In this document: piece by piece, positions 17,308-25,989 of the stretch
Numbering within the stretch: the stretch's first letter is position 1
Layout of the letters: each line of letters opens with the position of its first letter
Translations under genes and position numbers: made by a program
Source of the DNA: Roseicyclus sp965662675
GTDB lineage: Bacteria > Pseudomonadota > Alphaproteobacteria > Rhodobacterales > Rhodobacteraceae
DNA length: 64,000 nt
Reading direction: 5' to 3'
Assembly: GCF_965662675.1 (NCBI RefSeq)
Contig: NZ_CBFIIK010000001.1
Span: 1 to 64,000 of the forward strand
The notes under the pieces: generated by a model
Told to the model about the DNA's origin: nothing
The model's database searches: none
What the model saw: only the letters and a program-made list of their open reading frames with translations

Positions 17308-18078
17308 TCAATTCGCAAAGCAGGAATCGCGCCCATCTGCGGCGATCGTTGCGGCGCCGTCGGCGATCGATCTGGCCCGACGGTCGAGCGTATCCGAGGG
17401 CGCGGCTGCGTTACGTTCGCGCGGGTTGGGCAAGACCGCGGCCAAAAGTGCCGCTTGGCGCGGTGTGAGATCGGCGGCGGTCACGCCGAAATGATGCTGC
17501 GCCGCCGCATCGGCGCCGAAAATGCTCGGCCCGAATTCGGCGATGTTGAGATAGACCTCCAATATGCGGCGTTTGGGCCAGGTCAGCTCGACAACGGGGG
17601 TGATCGTGGCCTCCATCGCTTTGCGCAGCCAGCTACGCCCATGCCACAGAAAGGCATTCTTGACGGTTTGTTGGCTGATCGTCGATCCGCCGCGTGTCGC
17701 ACCCGCGGCGATGGCGTCGCGGATCGCGGCCATGTCAAACCCCCAATGAAGGCAGAAATTCGCATCCTCTGCGGCAACGGCAGCGCGTTGCAGGTGCACC
17801 GAAATGTCTGACATGCCCACCCAATCATAGGTGACATCGCCCATGCGGCGGCTTTCAGCGATCATATGCGCGGTGGTTGGAACGGGGACAAAGCCATAGG
17901 CGATGATCCAGCCCATGATTACCACCAGCCCCAAGGCCAGGCCGCGCACCATCCATCGGCGCAACCGCAGGGCCGCGCGCCGCAAGCGCGACGTTGGGCG
18001 CTGGGCCGCCTTCTTGCGCTTGCGCCGTGATGTCACCGGCGGCTCGGCGCCGTTGTCGCTTTCGGGTCGTCGGATCAA
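17308..18078 (-). CDS. mtgA: Monofunctional peptidoglycan glycosyltransferase
   Basis: A 256-residue inner-membrane GT51 enzyme that polymerises lipid II into glycan strands without a transpeptidase domain. After a basic N-terminus there is one membrane span (LALGLVVIMGWIIAYGF, about 47-64). The catalytic motifs follow in order: EDANFCLHWGFD (first Glu near 103), GGSTISQQTVKN, and KRRILEVYLNIAEFG with the second Glu. The start is TTG 18078, chosen because GAGG lies 5-6 bases before it. It is the first gene of a minus-strand run leading to the GST and queG. Confidence 0.95.
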   Translation of the reverse strand: MIRRPESDNGAEPPVTSRRKRKKAAQRPTSRLRRAALRLRRWMVRGLALGLVVIMGWIIAYGFVPVPTTAHMIAESRRMGDVTYDWVGMSDISVHLQRAAVAAEDANFCLHWGFDMAAIRDAIAAGATRGGSTISQQTVKNAFLWHGRSWLRKAMEATITPVVELTWPKRRILEVYLNIAEFGPSIFGADAAAQHHFGVTAADLTPRQAALLAAVLPNPRERNAAAPSDTLDRRARSIADGAATIAADGRDSCFAN

Positions 18079-18206
18079 TGTCGCCTCGGGCGTATCTGCT
18101 CTTTTCGGAAAGACTATCCTTTCTGGGTGGGTGAAACCAAGGTGCTTGTGCGCAAGGTGGCGCGTGGGCGCTTGGCGCGGGTCGCAAGCTCGGCTATGGC
18201 GTGCGC

Positions 18207-19028
18207 ATGAAAATTAAATTCGTCGAACTCGAAGCTGCCGCTCTCATGTCCGAAGTGATGTTCGGACATGGGTTCGCCCATTACGGCTATTTCCCCGATG
18301 GCACCCCCGGCGAACTGACCGCCGAGGCGCTGGGCCGGGCGCAGATGGCCTATTTCGAAAAGCTCGTTGCGGCGATCGGAACCGTCCCGGGCGGGGTGCG
18401 GTCGATCCTCGATGTCGGATCGGGGACGGGGTCGAATGCGCGTGCCTTGATCGCGCGTGGTTTTGAGGTTGCCTGTGTCTCGCCCTCGCACCAGATGAAC
18501 GAGATGGCGCGCGCCAAGCTGCCTGAGGGCACGCTTGTCGTGGATGCAATGTTCGAGGATTTCGATCATTCTCAGCGGCGTGACATCTGTCTTTTCGCCG
18601 AAAGCTTTCACTATATCGATCTGGTCACAGCTTTATCCAAGGCGGGCGATCTGGCCGATAAGGGTGTGGTGATCTTCGACTACTTCCGCCGCCCCGGCTT
18701 TGCCCATGATGATGGCACGCGCGGCACCCATGCGGCCTTTGTCGATGAGATCGCGCGCCAAGGCGTGTTCGACATCATTTCGGATGAGGACATGACCGAT
18801 GCGATCACGCCCACTTTCGTCATCCATGAATACCTCAAGAACGAAAAGGTCGGCCCGTTCGTTCAACGCTTCCGGGCGGAGTTGAAGCGCGCATATCCGT
18901 GGCGCGCTTGGCTGATGGAAAAGATGTTGGGGCGTAGCTTGAACAAACTGGGCCGGCATACCGACCGCGCCGCGGTATTCGCGCGCAACCATGAATATCG
19001 GCTGATCGTCTTGGCCCGCCGCGCCTGA
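18207..19028 (+). CDS. Class I SAM-dependent methyltransferase, substrate unknown
   Basis: A 273-residue protein with motif I ILDVGSGTGSNARALIARG near residue 72 and downstream acidic strand ends (VVDAMFEDFD). The N-terminal part (EVMFGHGFAHYGYFPDG) and the basic C-terminal part (YPWRAWLMEKMLGRS) are not diagnostic. No partner genes point to a substrate. ATG 18207 is preferred over the in-frame GTG 18201, but neither has a strong ribosome site. It is divergent from mtgA. Confidence 0.75.
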   Translation: MKIKFVELEAAALMSEVMFGHGFAHYGYFPDGTPGELTAEALGRAQMAYFEKLVAAIGTVPGGVRSILDVGSGTGSNARALIARGFEVACVSPSHQMNEMARAKLPEGTLVVDAMFEDFDHSQRRDICLFAESFHYIDLVTALSKAGDLADKGVVIFDYFRRPGFAHDDGTRGTHAAFVDEIARQGVFDIISDEDMTDAITPTFVIHEYLKNEKVGPFVQRFRAELKRAYPWRAWLMEKMLGRSLNKLGRHTDRAAVFARNHEYRLIVLARRA

Positions 19029-19199
19029 TCTGAACGCCCCAAACCAGCCCTGCCGCGTTCCAGTGCGAAGGAACGAAAATTGATCCGCGGTCATGAACGA
19101 TCCGCGTAATTACCTGCCTTTGGCCCGCGCTACTCCCCAATCATGCCGCAATTGCGGGCGACACCGAGGGGGACGCATAAGCCCGAGCAGGAATTCAAA

Positions 19200-20105
19200 A
19201 TGGACCGTCTGACTGAAATGGAAGCCTTCGCCATGGTCGTTGACCAAGGTGGTTTCACGGATGCGGCACGCAAGATGGGGATTTCGAAATCCGCCGTCTC
19301 CAAGCATGTCTCAAGCCTTGAAACACGGTTAGGCGCGCGCCTGCTCAACCGCACCACGCGCCGGGTCAGCCCCACCGAAATCGGGCTTGCCTATTACGAC
19401 CGCGCGCGGCGTGTCCTCAACGATGCAGGCGAAGCAGATGCGCTGGTCACCGCGATGCAGTCGGCCCCTTCGGGTACGCTGCGCGTATCGGTCGCGACCG
19501 ATTTTGGGGTCAACCACATCTCGCCCATTCTGGGCCGGTTCCTGCATGGCTTTCCCGATGTCACCGTGAACATGGTGCTTAACAACCGCTATGTGGAGTT
19601 GATCTCGGAAGGGTTCGACATGGCGATCCGGGTGGGCGAGCTGGAGGATAGCAGCCTGCGCGCGCGCAAGATTTGCGAGACCCAGCGCCGGATGATCGCG
19701 GCACCCTCCTACTTCGAGAAATACGGACGTCCGGAAAAGATCGACGATCTGAACGAGCACAAGCTTTTGCATTACTCCAACAGCTCAAACGCAAATGTTT
19801 GGAAGCTGATGGCGCCTTCGGGCGAACAGCGTCAGGTTCGCAGCGGTGGCTGGCTGACGGTGAATGATGGGCAATCGCTGTTGAATGCGGCGGTCGGTGG
19901 GCTTGGCATCGCCTTTTTGCCAAGCTTTCTCTACGCCGAGCCGCTTCGCGCGGGTCTGGTCGAAGACGTCATCCCCGATCTGCCGGTCGATATCCAAGGG
20001 GTCTATGCGATCTACCCGCCCGGTCGCTATACCCAGCCCAAGGTGCGTGCTTTCATCGATTTCCTTGTCGACGCCTTCCGGGACAAGGGCCCCAACGACT
20101 GGTAA
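19200..20105 (+). CDS. LysR-family transcriptional regulator
   Basis: A 301-residue LTTR. The N-terminal winged HTH is clear (MEAFAMVVDQGGFTDAARKM, then KSAVSKHVSSLETRLGARLL and RTTRRVSPTEIG), followed by a periplasmic-binding-like effector domain with GFDMAIRVGELEDSSL. The pattern of this subgroup is close to the AaeR/DsdC-like regulators with RVG(E)L(P/E)DSSL, but the effector is unknown. No metabolic gene is divergent to suggest a target. ATG 19200 follows CAGGAATTC. Confidence 0.9.
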   Translation: MDRLTEMEAFAMVVDQGGFTDAARKMGISKSAVSKHVSSLETRLGARLLNRTTRRVSPTEIGLAYYDRARRVLNDAGEADALVTAMQSAPSGTLRVSVATDFGVNHISPILGRFLHGFPDVTVNMVLNNRYVELISEGFDMAIRVGELEDSSLRARKICETQRRMIAAPSYFEKYGRPEKIDDLNEHKLLHYSNSSNANVWKLMAPSGEQRQVRSGGWLTVNDGQSLLNAAVGGLGIAFLPSFLYAEPLRAGLVEDVIPDLPVDIQGVYAIYPPGRYTQPKVRAFIDFLVDAFRDKGPNDW

Positions 20106-20115
20106 GTCGGCCCGG

Positions 20116-21060
20116 TTACTGTGCCAACAGCACCACCTCGACCCGGCGGTTCGCTTCGCGACCGTCGGGCGTTGTGTTTGTGGCGCGCGGCGACAGATAG
20201 CCGACACCTGCCGCGCTGATCTGATCGGCTGCGGCACCGTGATCATTGATCAAGGATTGGCGCACCGCCGCGGCACGTGCCTCGCTCAGCGCGATGTTGC
20301 GATCCAGCGCACCCTCTGCATCTGTGTGGCCGACGAGCGCGATCCGCCGCCCGTTGTCGCCAGCGAGCCATTCCGCCAAGGCCGCGAGGCTGTCATAGCG
20401 ATTGCCCGACAGGGCCGATGCCCCGGTTTCAAATGTCAGATCCTCAAGCACGACATGCCCGGTCGCGATCAGGCGTGCGATCAGATCGTTCAGATCGGCG
20501 CTTTGCGGCGCGGTGAAGCTTGGGATCAAGGCGGTAGGGGCGTTGTCGCCACCCCCGATGCGCGCCAGATGCACATATCCCGCATTGCCACCGACCGATA
20601 CGGTCAGTGCGATATCCTCGGCCGCCTCGTCCAAGCCGCGCTGGGCCGCGAGATAGTGAAAGTTGCCCAGATCGACGAACATCTCGGGCGCTTGCGCGAT
20701 AGGCAGGGCGAAACGGAAATCGAAGCCGCCGCAAGCGCGATCGGCGCAGGCAAAGGTGACCGCGTAACCTTGGGCGATCAGCTGCGCGCGCAGCGATGAC
20801 ATGATCGCCGCGGGGTCCGCACCGTTAGCGGGCAATCGCCAAATCTCTTCCGACAAAACACCCGAGACATTGCGCACCGGTGGTGCGCCACCGCGATCGG
20901 CGGGGCCTGTCGCGATGTGGAAATCGGCGGTGTTTGCGCTTTGGGCCATGATTTGCGTCGCGCCTGACGGCCAAACCACATCCAAGGCGGCGACGGGTTG
21001 CGCGCAGAGGATGAAGACCGCGATAGGAAAGATCCGCCGTCCGCGGAAGGGGTTTGTCAT
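20116..21060 (-). CDS. OmpA-family outer-membrane protein
   Basis: A 314-residue protein. It starts with a signal peptide (RRIFPIAVFILCAQPVAA-LDV) and has an unassigned central domain (about 25-190). A C-terminal OmpA peptidoglycan-binding domain runs from about 200: FETGASALSGN, then GHTDAEGALDRNIALSEARA and the final NRRVEVVLL. It would tether to the cell wall non-covalently. It follows the GNAT gene by 7 bp, so it probably shares a transcript with the GNAT and CinA-like genes, though no functional link is clear. The domain before OmpA is not one I recognise. Confidence 0.85.
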   Translation of the reverse strand: MTNPFRGRRIFPIAVFILCAQPVAALDVVWPSGATQIMAQSANTADFHIATGPADRGGAPPVRNVSGVLSEEIWRLPANGADPAAIMSSLRAQLIAQGYAVTFACADRACGGFDFRFALPIAQAPEMFVDLGNFHYLAAQRGLDEAAEDIALTVSVGGNAGYVHLARIGGGDNAPTALIPSFTAPQSADLNDLIARLIATGHVVLEDLTFETGASALSGNRYDSLAALAEWLAGDNGRRIALVGHTDAEGALDRNIALSEARAAAVRQSLINDHGAAADQISAAGVGYLSPRATNTTPDGREANRRVEVVLLAQ

Positions 21061-21067
21061 GGGCCCG

Positions 21068-21793
21068 TCAGATGGTTTTGGCTCGGTAGTGATACTGTCC
21101 CACAGGCAAGAAACCGAGGGAAGCATAAAGCCCCAAGGCCGGTTTGTTTTCAACGGTCACAAGCAGGCTGAAATGCCCGGCACCTTGGTCCAAGGCCCAA
21201 TTGGCGGCTGCGCGCATCATCGTCGCGCCCAAGCCGCGTCGACGATGGACAGGCAGGATTTCCAGCGCATGCAGCATCGCGATCCTGTCGTGGATTGCGA
21301 CAAAAGCGGTGCCTGCAGGGCGATCTTGGGTGCGGCCCAGAAAGGATGCCTTGGGCAATGGCGCGCGGTCCATCACCGCCAACCGCGCCGGCCCGATCCC
21401 GCCTGTGGCCCAGATCTCGGACTGGATAGCCAAGGGCGGCCAGATCGGAAAACAGGTGATCGGTGGCGGTGGGGCGGCTATGTCGGCCGTTGGTACGGTC
21501 ATGGCGCATGTCTCGTCGCGGCGGTTAAAGCCGCGCGCGGCCAGTCGCGCATCCAGCGCGCCTTGATGGTCGAGCAGCATGAACAGCGGCGGCTGGCCAA
21601 GTGCGGCAAGACCGCCGATGGCGGTGTCGATCTCGGCCTCGGTGGCGTCTTCGGCCAAGGGATCGCATAGCCGCGCGGCGCTGACCCTTTGGCCGCCGCC
21701 CGCCCCATCGGGCACGATGAACGGGCCTTGCTGATGAAGCTCGGCGGTAGGCCATGTCGCGGCGATCACAGGCATAAGATCACAGAGCCGCAT
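21068..21793 (-). CDS. GNAT-family N-acetyltransferase
   Basis: A 241-residue acetyltransferase. The acetyl-CoA motif lies in the C-terminal half: LEILPVHRRRGLGATMMRAA, then NKPALGLYASLGF near the end. The N-terminal half is longer than a bare GNAT domain and may be a degenerate second copy. The acceptor is unknown. ATG 21793 has GAGGT at good spacing; a GTG one codon earlier is less likely. It sits 9 bp after the CinA-like gene. Confidence 0.82.
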   Translation of the reverse strand: MRLCDLMPVIAATWPTAELHQQGPFIVPDGAGGGQRVSAARLCDPLAEDATEAEIDTAIGGLAALGQPPLFMLLDHQGALDARLAARGFNRRDETCAMTVPTADIAAPPPPITCFPIWPPLAIQSEIWATGGIGPARLAVMDRAPLPKASFLGRTQDRPAGTAFVAIHDRIAMLHALEILPVHRRRGLGATMMRAAANWALDQGAGHFSLLVTVENKPALGLYASLGFLPVGQYHYRAKTI

Positions 21794-21802
21794 CACGATA
21801 CC

Positions 21803-22531
21803 TCAGGCTTCGGGACCGAAAAGACCCGACAAGGCGGCCATCACGCGGTCGATTGCCGGACCATCTTGGCTACGTACCACGATATTCGTGCCGTGAACCC
21901 CGTTGAGGTGGAACGGGTAGGAACCGATCGAAACCTCGGGATGGCTGGCTGCAAGCGTGCCCAACGGCCCCGCGATATCGCCCTCGCCCTTCAACAGGCG
22001 CATCGATTGCGACAGCATTGGCGGCCCGCCGGTCAGGCGCGGTATCAGGCTGGCGACCATCGCCTCGAAAATCGTGGGCACACCAGCCATGACATGGACA
22101 TTGCCGATGCTGAAGCCGGGCGCGGCCGAGATCGGGTTGTCGATCAAGATTGCCCCATCGGGGATGCGCGCCATGCGCAGGCGCGCCTCGTTCAGCTCTT
22201 GGCCACGGGCATCGTAATGGGCCTGAAGGATGGCGCGGGCATCGTCGCGCACGCCGATCGCGGCCCCCATCGCATCGGCAACTGCGTCGGCGGTGATATC
22301 ATCATGGGTGGGGCCGATCCCGCCGGATGTGAAAACATGGGTATAGCTGGCCGAAAGGCTCTGTACGGCTGCTTTGATCGTGTCATGCTCATCACTGACG
22401 ACGCGTGCCTCGCGCATCTGGATGCCGTGATCGGTCAGCGCGCGCGCAAGAAAGTGCGTATTGCTGTCGCGGGTGCGTCCCGAGAGGATTTCGTCGCCGA
22501 TGACCAGCATCGCGGCCGTAGGGGTGTGCAT
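21803..22531 (-). CDS. CinA-like N-terminal (MoCF/molybdopterin-binding) domain protein
   Basis: A 242-residue protein matching the COG1058 domain of CinA: AMLVIGDEILSGRTRDSNTHFLA, then HVFTSGGIGPTHDDITADAVA and NPISAAPGFSIGNVHVMAGVP. The nicotinamide-nucleotide amidase half found in full CinA is absent, as in other stand-alone COG1058 proteins. In characterised homologues this domain hydrolyses ADP-ribose or FAD-type pyrophosphates; the role here is inferred only. ATG 22531 follows GAGGCGCGC. It heads a three-gene run with the GNAT and OmpA genes. Confidence 0.85.
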   Translation of the reverse strand: MHTPTAAMLVIGDEILSGRTRDSNTHFLARALTDHGIQMREARVVSDEHDTIKAAVQSLSASYTHVFTSGGIGPTHDDITADAVADAMGAAIGVRDDARAILQAHYDARGQELNEARLRMARIPDGAILIDNPISAAPGFSIGNVHVMAGVPTIFEAMVASLIPRLTGGPPMLSQSMRLLKGEGDIAGPLGTLAASHPEVSIGSYPFHLNGVHGTNIVVRSQDGPAIDRVMAALSGLFGPEA

Positions 22532-22733
22532 GCGCGCCTCGCTTTTCTGTCTGGGCCTCGGTATAGGCCCCTGCAACGGCGCTTTCCAAGCCCTGTCATG
22601 TCGCCATTGCCGGTCGGGTCGGTAAATCGCCGTGGCAGGAATGGGTTGCGTAAGGATTTGTCACATCTCCTTGACTGGAAATCCGTGTGATCCGGGCCTA
22701 ATTTAGTTGCAGCAAATTTGGAGGCTCCAAGGT

Positions 22734-23543
22734 TTGGACGATTTCAATGGCCGCCTGACACGGGATGGCATCCGCATCCATGACGCCGATGATTTTGCCG
22801 GCATGCACCGCGCCGGTCAGGTTGCGGCGGGCATTCTGGATGCCATGGCGCCCTTGGTCTTTCCCGGCCAGACGACCGAGGCGATCGACGCCGAGATCGA
22901 GCGGCTGGTGACCGACGCCGGGGCCACATCTGCCACGATCGGCTATCGCGGCTACCAGCATGCAAGCTGCATCAGCGTGAACCATGTGGTGTGTCACGGC
23001 ATTCCCGGGGCCAAGGTGCTCAAGGATGGCGATATCCTCAACATCGATGTCACTGTAATCGTCGATGGCTGGTTTGGTGATACCAGCCGGATGTATGTGG
23101 CCGGAACCCTTGGCCGCAAGGCCGAGCGGCTGGTGCAGGTCACGCATGACGCGCTGTTCAAGGGAATCGAGGCGGTGCGCCCCGGCAATCGCTTCGGCGA
23201 TATCGGCTTTGCGATCCAAAGCTATGTCGAGGCGGCCCGCATGTCGGTGGTGCGTGATTTCTGCGGCCATGGTCTTGGCCAAGTGTTTCATGCACCCCCC
23301 AATGTGCTGCATTACGGCCGCCCCGGCACCGGCCCTGTGCTTGAAGAGGGGATGTTTTTCACCATCGAGCCGATGGTGAACCTTGGCCGGCCCGAGACCA
23401 AGGTTCTGGCAGATGATTGGACAGCCGTGACCCGCGACAAGTCGCTTTCGGCGCAATACGAACATTCCATCGGCGTGACCGCGACAGGCTGCGAGATTTT
23501 CACCCTCTCGCCTGCCGGGAAATTCCATCCGACCTGGGGCTGA
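22734..23543 (+). CDS. map: Methionine aminopeptidase, type I
   Basis: Removes N-terminal Met from new proteins. The 269 residues carry all five metal ligands: Asp in NIDVTVIVDGWFGDTSR (two Asp), His in CGHGLGQVFH near 179, Glu in FFTIEPMV near 211 and Glu in QYEHSIGVT; HGIP near 87 is the substrate-side His. The start is decided by GGAGG at 22720-22724, which sits 9 bases before TTG 22734. A TTG at 22707 lies upstream of that site and is rejected. No ATG start is available. The preceding 200 bp hold no clear gene. Confidence 0.94.
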   Translation: MDDFNGRLTRDGIRIHDADDFAGMHRAGQVAAGILDAMAPLVFPGQTTEAIDAEIERLVTDAGATSATIGYRGYQHASCISVNHVVCHGIPGAKVLKDGDILNIDVTVIVDGWFGDTSRMYVAGTLGRKAERLVQVTHDALFKGIEAVRPGNRFGDIGFAIQSYVEAARMSVVRDFCGHGLGQVFHAPPNVLHYGRPGTGPVLEEGMFFTIEPMVNLGRPETKVLADDWTAVTRDKSLSAQYEHSIGVTATGCEIFTLSPAGKFHPTWG

Positions 23544-23554
23544 CGGTTGTGGCG

Positions 23555-23570
23555 CTAACCCGCCGTTAAC
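23555..23570 (+). promoter_or_regulatory. CtrA-like binding site upstream of radC
   Basis: CTAA (23555-23558), seven bases, then TTAAC (23566-23570) matches the CtrA consensus TTAA-N7-TTAAC except for the first T. It lies 22 bp before the radC start. In several Rhodobacteraceae, CtrA controls DNA-uptake and repair genes, including radC, which makes a functional site plausible. Confidence 0.5.
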
Positions 23571-23592
23571 CTTTCTTGCGCAGGCTGCCCGA

Positions 23593-24372
23593 ATGTCCGA
23601 GCAGCCATCCTTCGCCTTCGATGAAGCCTCACCCCGGTTCTTGCCGGTGGGTGGCGCCCGTGCGGTGCGGGCCGTGGCGGCCGGCCCTTCCAAAGGAGCG
23701 GAGTTGCACCGCCATGCCCATCGCGACCGGCTGCGCGCGCGCTTTACCCAAGGTGGTGCCGATGCCATGCCCGATTACGAGCTGCTGGAGATGGTGCTGT
23801 TTCGCGCGCTGCCGCGTGGCGACACCAAACCGCTGGCCAAGCGGCTGTTGCAGCGTTTCGGCGATCTCAACCATGTCATGGCCGCCCCGCCCGCCCGCCT
23901 GAAAGAAGTGGCGGGGGTGGGTGCGCGCGTGATCTTGGAGTTGAAGCTGATGGAGGCCGTGGGCCATCGCATGGCGCGCGCACAGGTCATCGGCAAGCCG
24001 CTTTTGTCGTCATGGGATGCGCTATTGCGTTATTGCCAGACCGCGATGGCGCATCGCGATCTGGAGCAATTCCGCGTGCTGTATCTGGACCGCAAGAATG
24101 TGCTGATCGCCGATGAGGCGCAGGCCGATGGCACTGTCGATCATGTGCCCGTTTACCCGCGCGAGGTGGTCAAGCGCGCGTTGGAGTTGAACGCCTCGGC
24201 CTTGATCTTGGTGCATAATCACCCTTCGGGCGATCCGACCCCCAGCCAAGCGGATATCGAAATGACCTATGCGATCCGCGACGCCGCGCAGGTACTGGGC
24301 CTTGTGATCCATGACCATCTGATCATCGGCAAGGCGCGCGAGGTCAGCTTTCGGGCCGAGGGATACTTGTAG
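23593..24372 (+). CDS. radC: RadC-family JAMM protein
   Basis: A 259-residue RadC-like protein. The N-terminal UPF0758 helix-hairpin-helix region (ELLEMVLFRALPRGDTKPLA, KEVAGVGARVILELKLMEAV) precedes the JAMM metal-binding motif HNHPSGDPTPSQAD near residue 208, with a fold-completing VIHDHLIIG. Despite its name, a role in repair is unproven; in this bacterial family it is often linked to natural transformation, and a CtrA-like site stands just upstream. ATG 23593 is the standard start. Confidence 0.92.
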   Translation: MSEQPSFAFDEASPRFLPVGGARAVRAVAAGPSKGAELHRHAHRDRLRARFTQGGADAMPDYELLEMVLFRALPRGDTKPLAKRLLQRFGDLNHVMAAPPARLKEVAGVGARVILELKLMEAVGHRMARAQVIGKPLLSSWDALLRYCQTAMAHRDLEQFRVLYLDRKNVLIADEAQADGTVDHVPVYPREVVKRALELNASALILVHNHPSGDPTPSQADIEMTYAIRDAAQVLGLVIHDHLIIGKAREVSFRAEGYL

Positions 24373-24402
24373 TCGTTTCATCGCGATCGCGCAGCCACGC
24401 GG

Positions 24403-25971
24403 TCAATCAAGCCAGACTTCGACCCGCCGGTTCACGGCGCGGCCCTGTTCCGTTTCTTCGCAAGCCATCGGCATCGCCTCACCGAAAGCGGCGATTTCGA
24501 AGGTGACGCGCCCCGGCGTGGCAGCGTCGGCTGCGGCTTGCACCGCGTCGCGCACGGTTTCCGCACGCCGCGCGGCTACCCGCAGATTGATCGCCGCCGC
24601 CCCCGCGCTGTCGGAAAACCCCGCGAAGATCAGCCGCCGCCCGTCGAAGGCACCGCTTTCGATGGCAGCGGCAAGCCGGGCCACCGCCGCGCGCGATTGC
24701 GCATCGAGATCGCTTGATCCGTCGGAAAAGCGCATCGTGGCAGAAAGCCGTTCGGTTCCGCGCATGCGTGTCACAAGCTGTTGTAGCTGCGTTAGCGGCA
24801 CCTCTTCCGTTGCCGCGGCGATAGCATTGGCCAGCCGCACACCTTGGCGGTCCAGCGGTATGCGGGTCAGGCTTTGATCGACGTAACCTATTGCGGCGAC
24901 GATGGCTTCGGCTTCGGCGGTTTCGGTCCAGTCGAGGAAATCTTGCACAAGTTGCGGTAAACGCCGTGGCGCCAGATAGGCATGTACCGGCAAGGTCAGC
25001 GGATAATCCTCGGCCTTGATTGCATCTACGTCAGCGGCTTGGGTCAATCCGCAATCCCCCAACAGCGGCAAGTTGCGCACCGCGCCCTCGCGTGATCGAC
25101 CCGAAACACCAAGCGCGAAATTATCGCGCGCCACGGCAACGGCCAGTGCGGCCGTGCTTGCATGATAGGTGATCATCGGGGTCAGTTCGCCATCGGATGT
25201 GCCAAGCGCCAGTGTCGCGAAGAATTGGGTCATCCCGTTATCGGCGCGCAGCATATGCCGGGCTATCGGCGCATCCGGGCCGCCCAAATCCTGCCAATTG
25301 TCGATCTCGCCGCGAAACACGGCCGTCAGATGGTCGAGAGAAATCGCGTCGATCGGATTGCCCGATGCGACAAGCGGCACGAGGGCATCAAGCGCAATAA
25401 CCCTGACCCGGCGGGTAAGCGGCGGGTCGCCAGGGGCGCTGGCGCGGTCTGCGCGCTGCTCGCCTTGGGTGGGACGGCGCAAGGTAAGCGCCATATCCGC
25501 CTCGTTGTTCAAAAGCGCGAGAAAGCCGGTGTCGCTATTGCCCGACGACAAAAGGAAACGGGCCGCGACACTGTTGTCTTGTCGCAGCAACGCATAGGCG
25601 ATCGCCCCATCGCGCGGCTCGGGGCCACGCAGCACCATCGCGTGATCAGTGGCAAATCCCTGCAACAGGGCGGGCAGCAAGGTCTCGGTCACACTGGCCT
25701 CGCCCGCGATCCGTGCCTCGGCGGTAAAGCTCATCAGATCGGGGCATCCCGGCCCGGCACAGGCCACCCCTTCGGCGGCGACGGTCAGCGGGCCGTAAAT
25801 GGTGTCGATCTGGTAATAGGTGCCGTCAAAGGCGGTCAGCGTGCCCTCCAGACGGACATCACCGTCAAGCGAACGCAGTTCGACATCTTGGGCAGCAACG
25901 GGTGCGACCAGAAGGAAACTCAACATACTCAACAAGGTCAGCCGAAAGGCGAACCCGCACCGAAGAAGCAT
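24403..25971 (-). CDS. PstS-like substrate-binding domain fused to OmpA domain
   Basis: A 522-residue secreted protein. After a signal peptide (FLLVAPVAAQ-D) come an unassigned 60-residue segment and then a phosphate-binding-protein-like domain (about 85-340) with SLDHLTAVFRGEIDNWQDLGG and RADNGMTQFF. A C-terminal OmpA domain follows (FAGFSDSAGAAAINLRVAARRA near 445, NRRVEVWLD at the end). The fusion would hold a ligand-binding domain at the cell wall rather than feed a transporter; no ABC genes adjoin it. GAGG precedes ATG 25971. It follows the next gene upstream by 18 bp. Confidence 0.85.
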   Translation of the reverse strand: MLLRCGFAFRLTLLSMLSFLLVAPVAAQDVELRSLDGDVRLEGTLTAFDGTYYQIDTIYGPLTVAAEGVACAGPGCPDLMSFTAEARIAGEASVTETLLPALLQGFATDHAMVLRGPEPRDGAIAYALLRQDNSVAARFLLSSGNSDTGFLALLNNEADMALTLRRPTQGEQRADRASAPGDPPLTRRVRVIALDALVPLVASGNPIDAISLDHLTAVFRGEIDNWQDLGGPDAPIARHMLRADNGMTQFFATLALGTSDGELTPMITYHASTAALAVAVARDNFALGVSGRSREGAVRNLPLLGDCGLTQAADVDAIKAEDYPLTLPVHAYLAPRRLPQLVQDFLDWTETAEAEAIVAAIGYVDQSLTRIPLDRQGVRLANAIAAATEEVPLTQLQQLVTRMRGTERLSATMRFSDGSSDLDAQSRAAVARLAAAIESGAFDGRRLIFAGFSDSAGAAAINLRVAARRAETVRDAVQAAADAATPGRVTFEIAAFGEAMPMACEETEQGRAVNRRVEVWLD

Positions 25972-25989
25972 AAGGCGTGCCTCGAGAAC

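Noticed and set aside
22671..22700. TTGACT with a downstream TAATTT as a map promoter
   Set aside because: The spacing is about 22 bases, outside normal sigma-70 limits.
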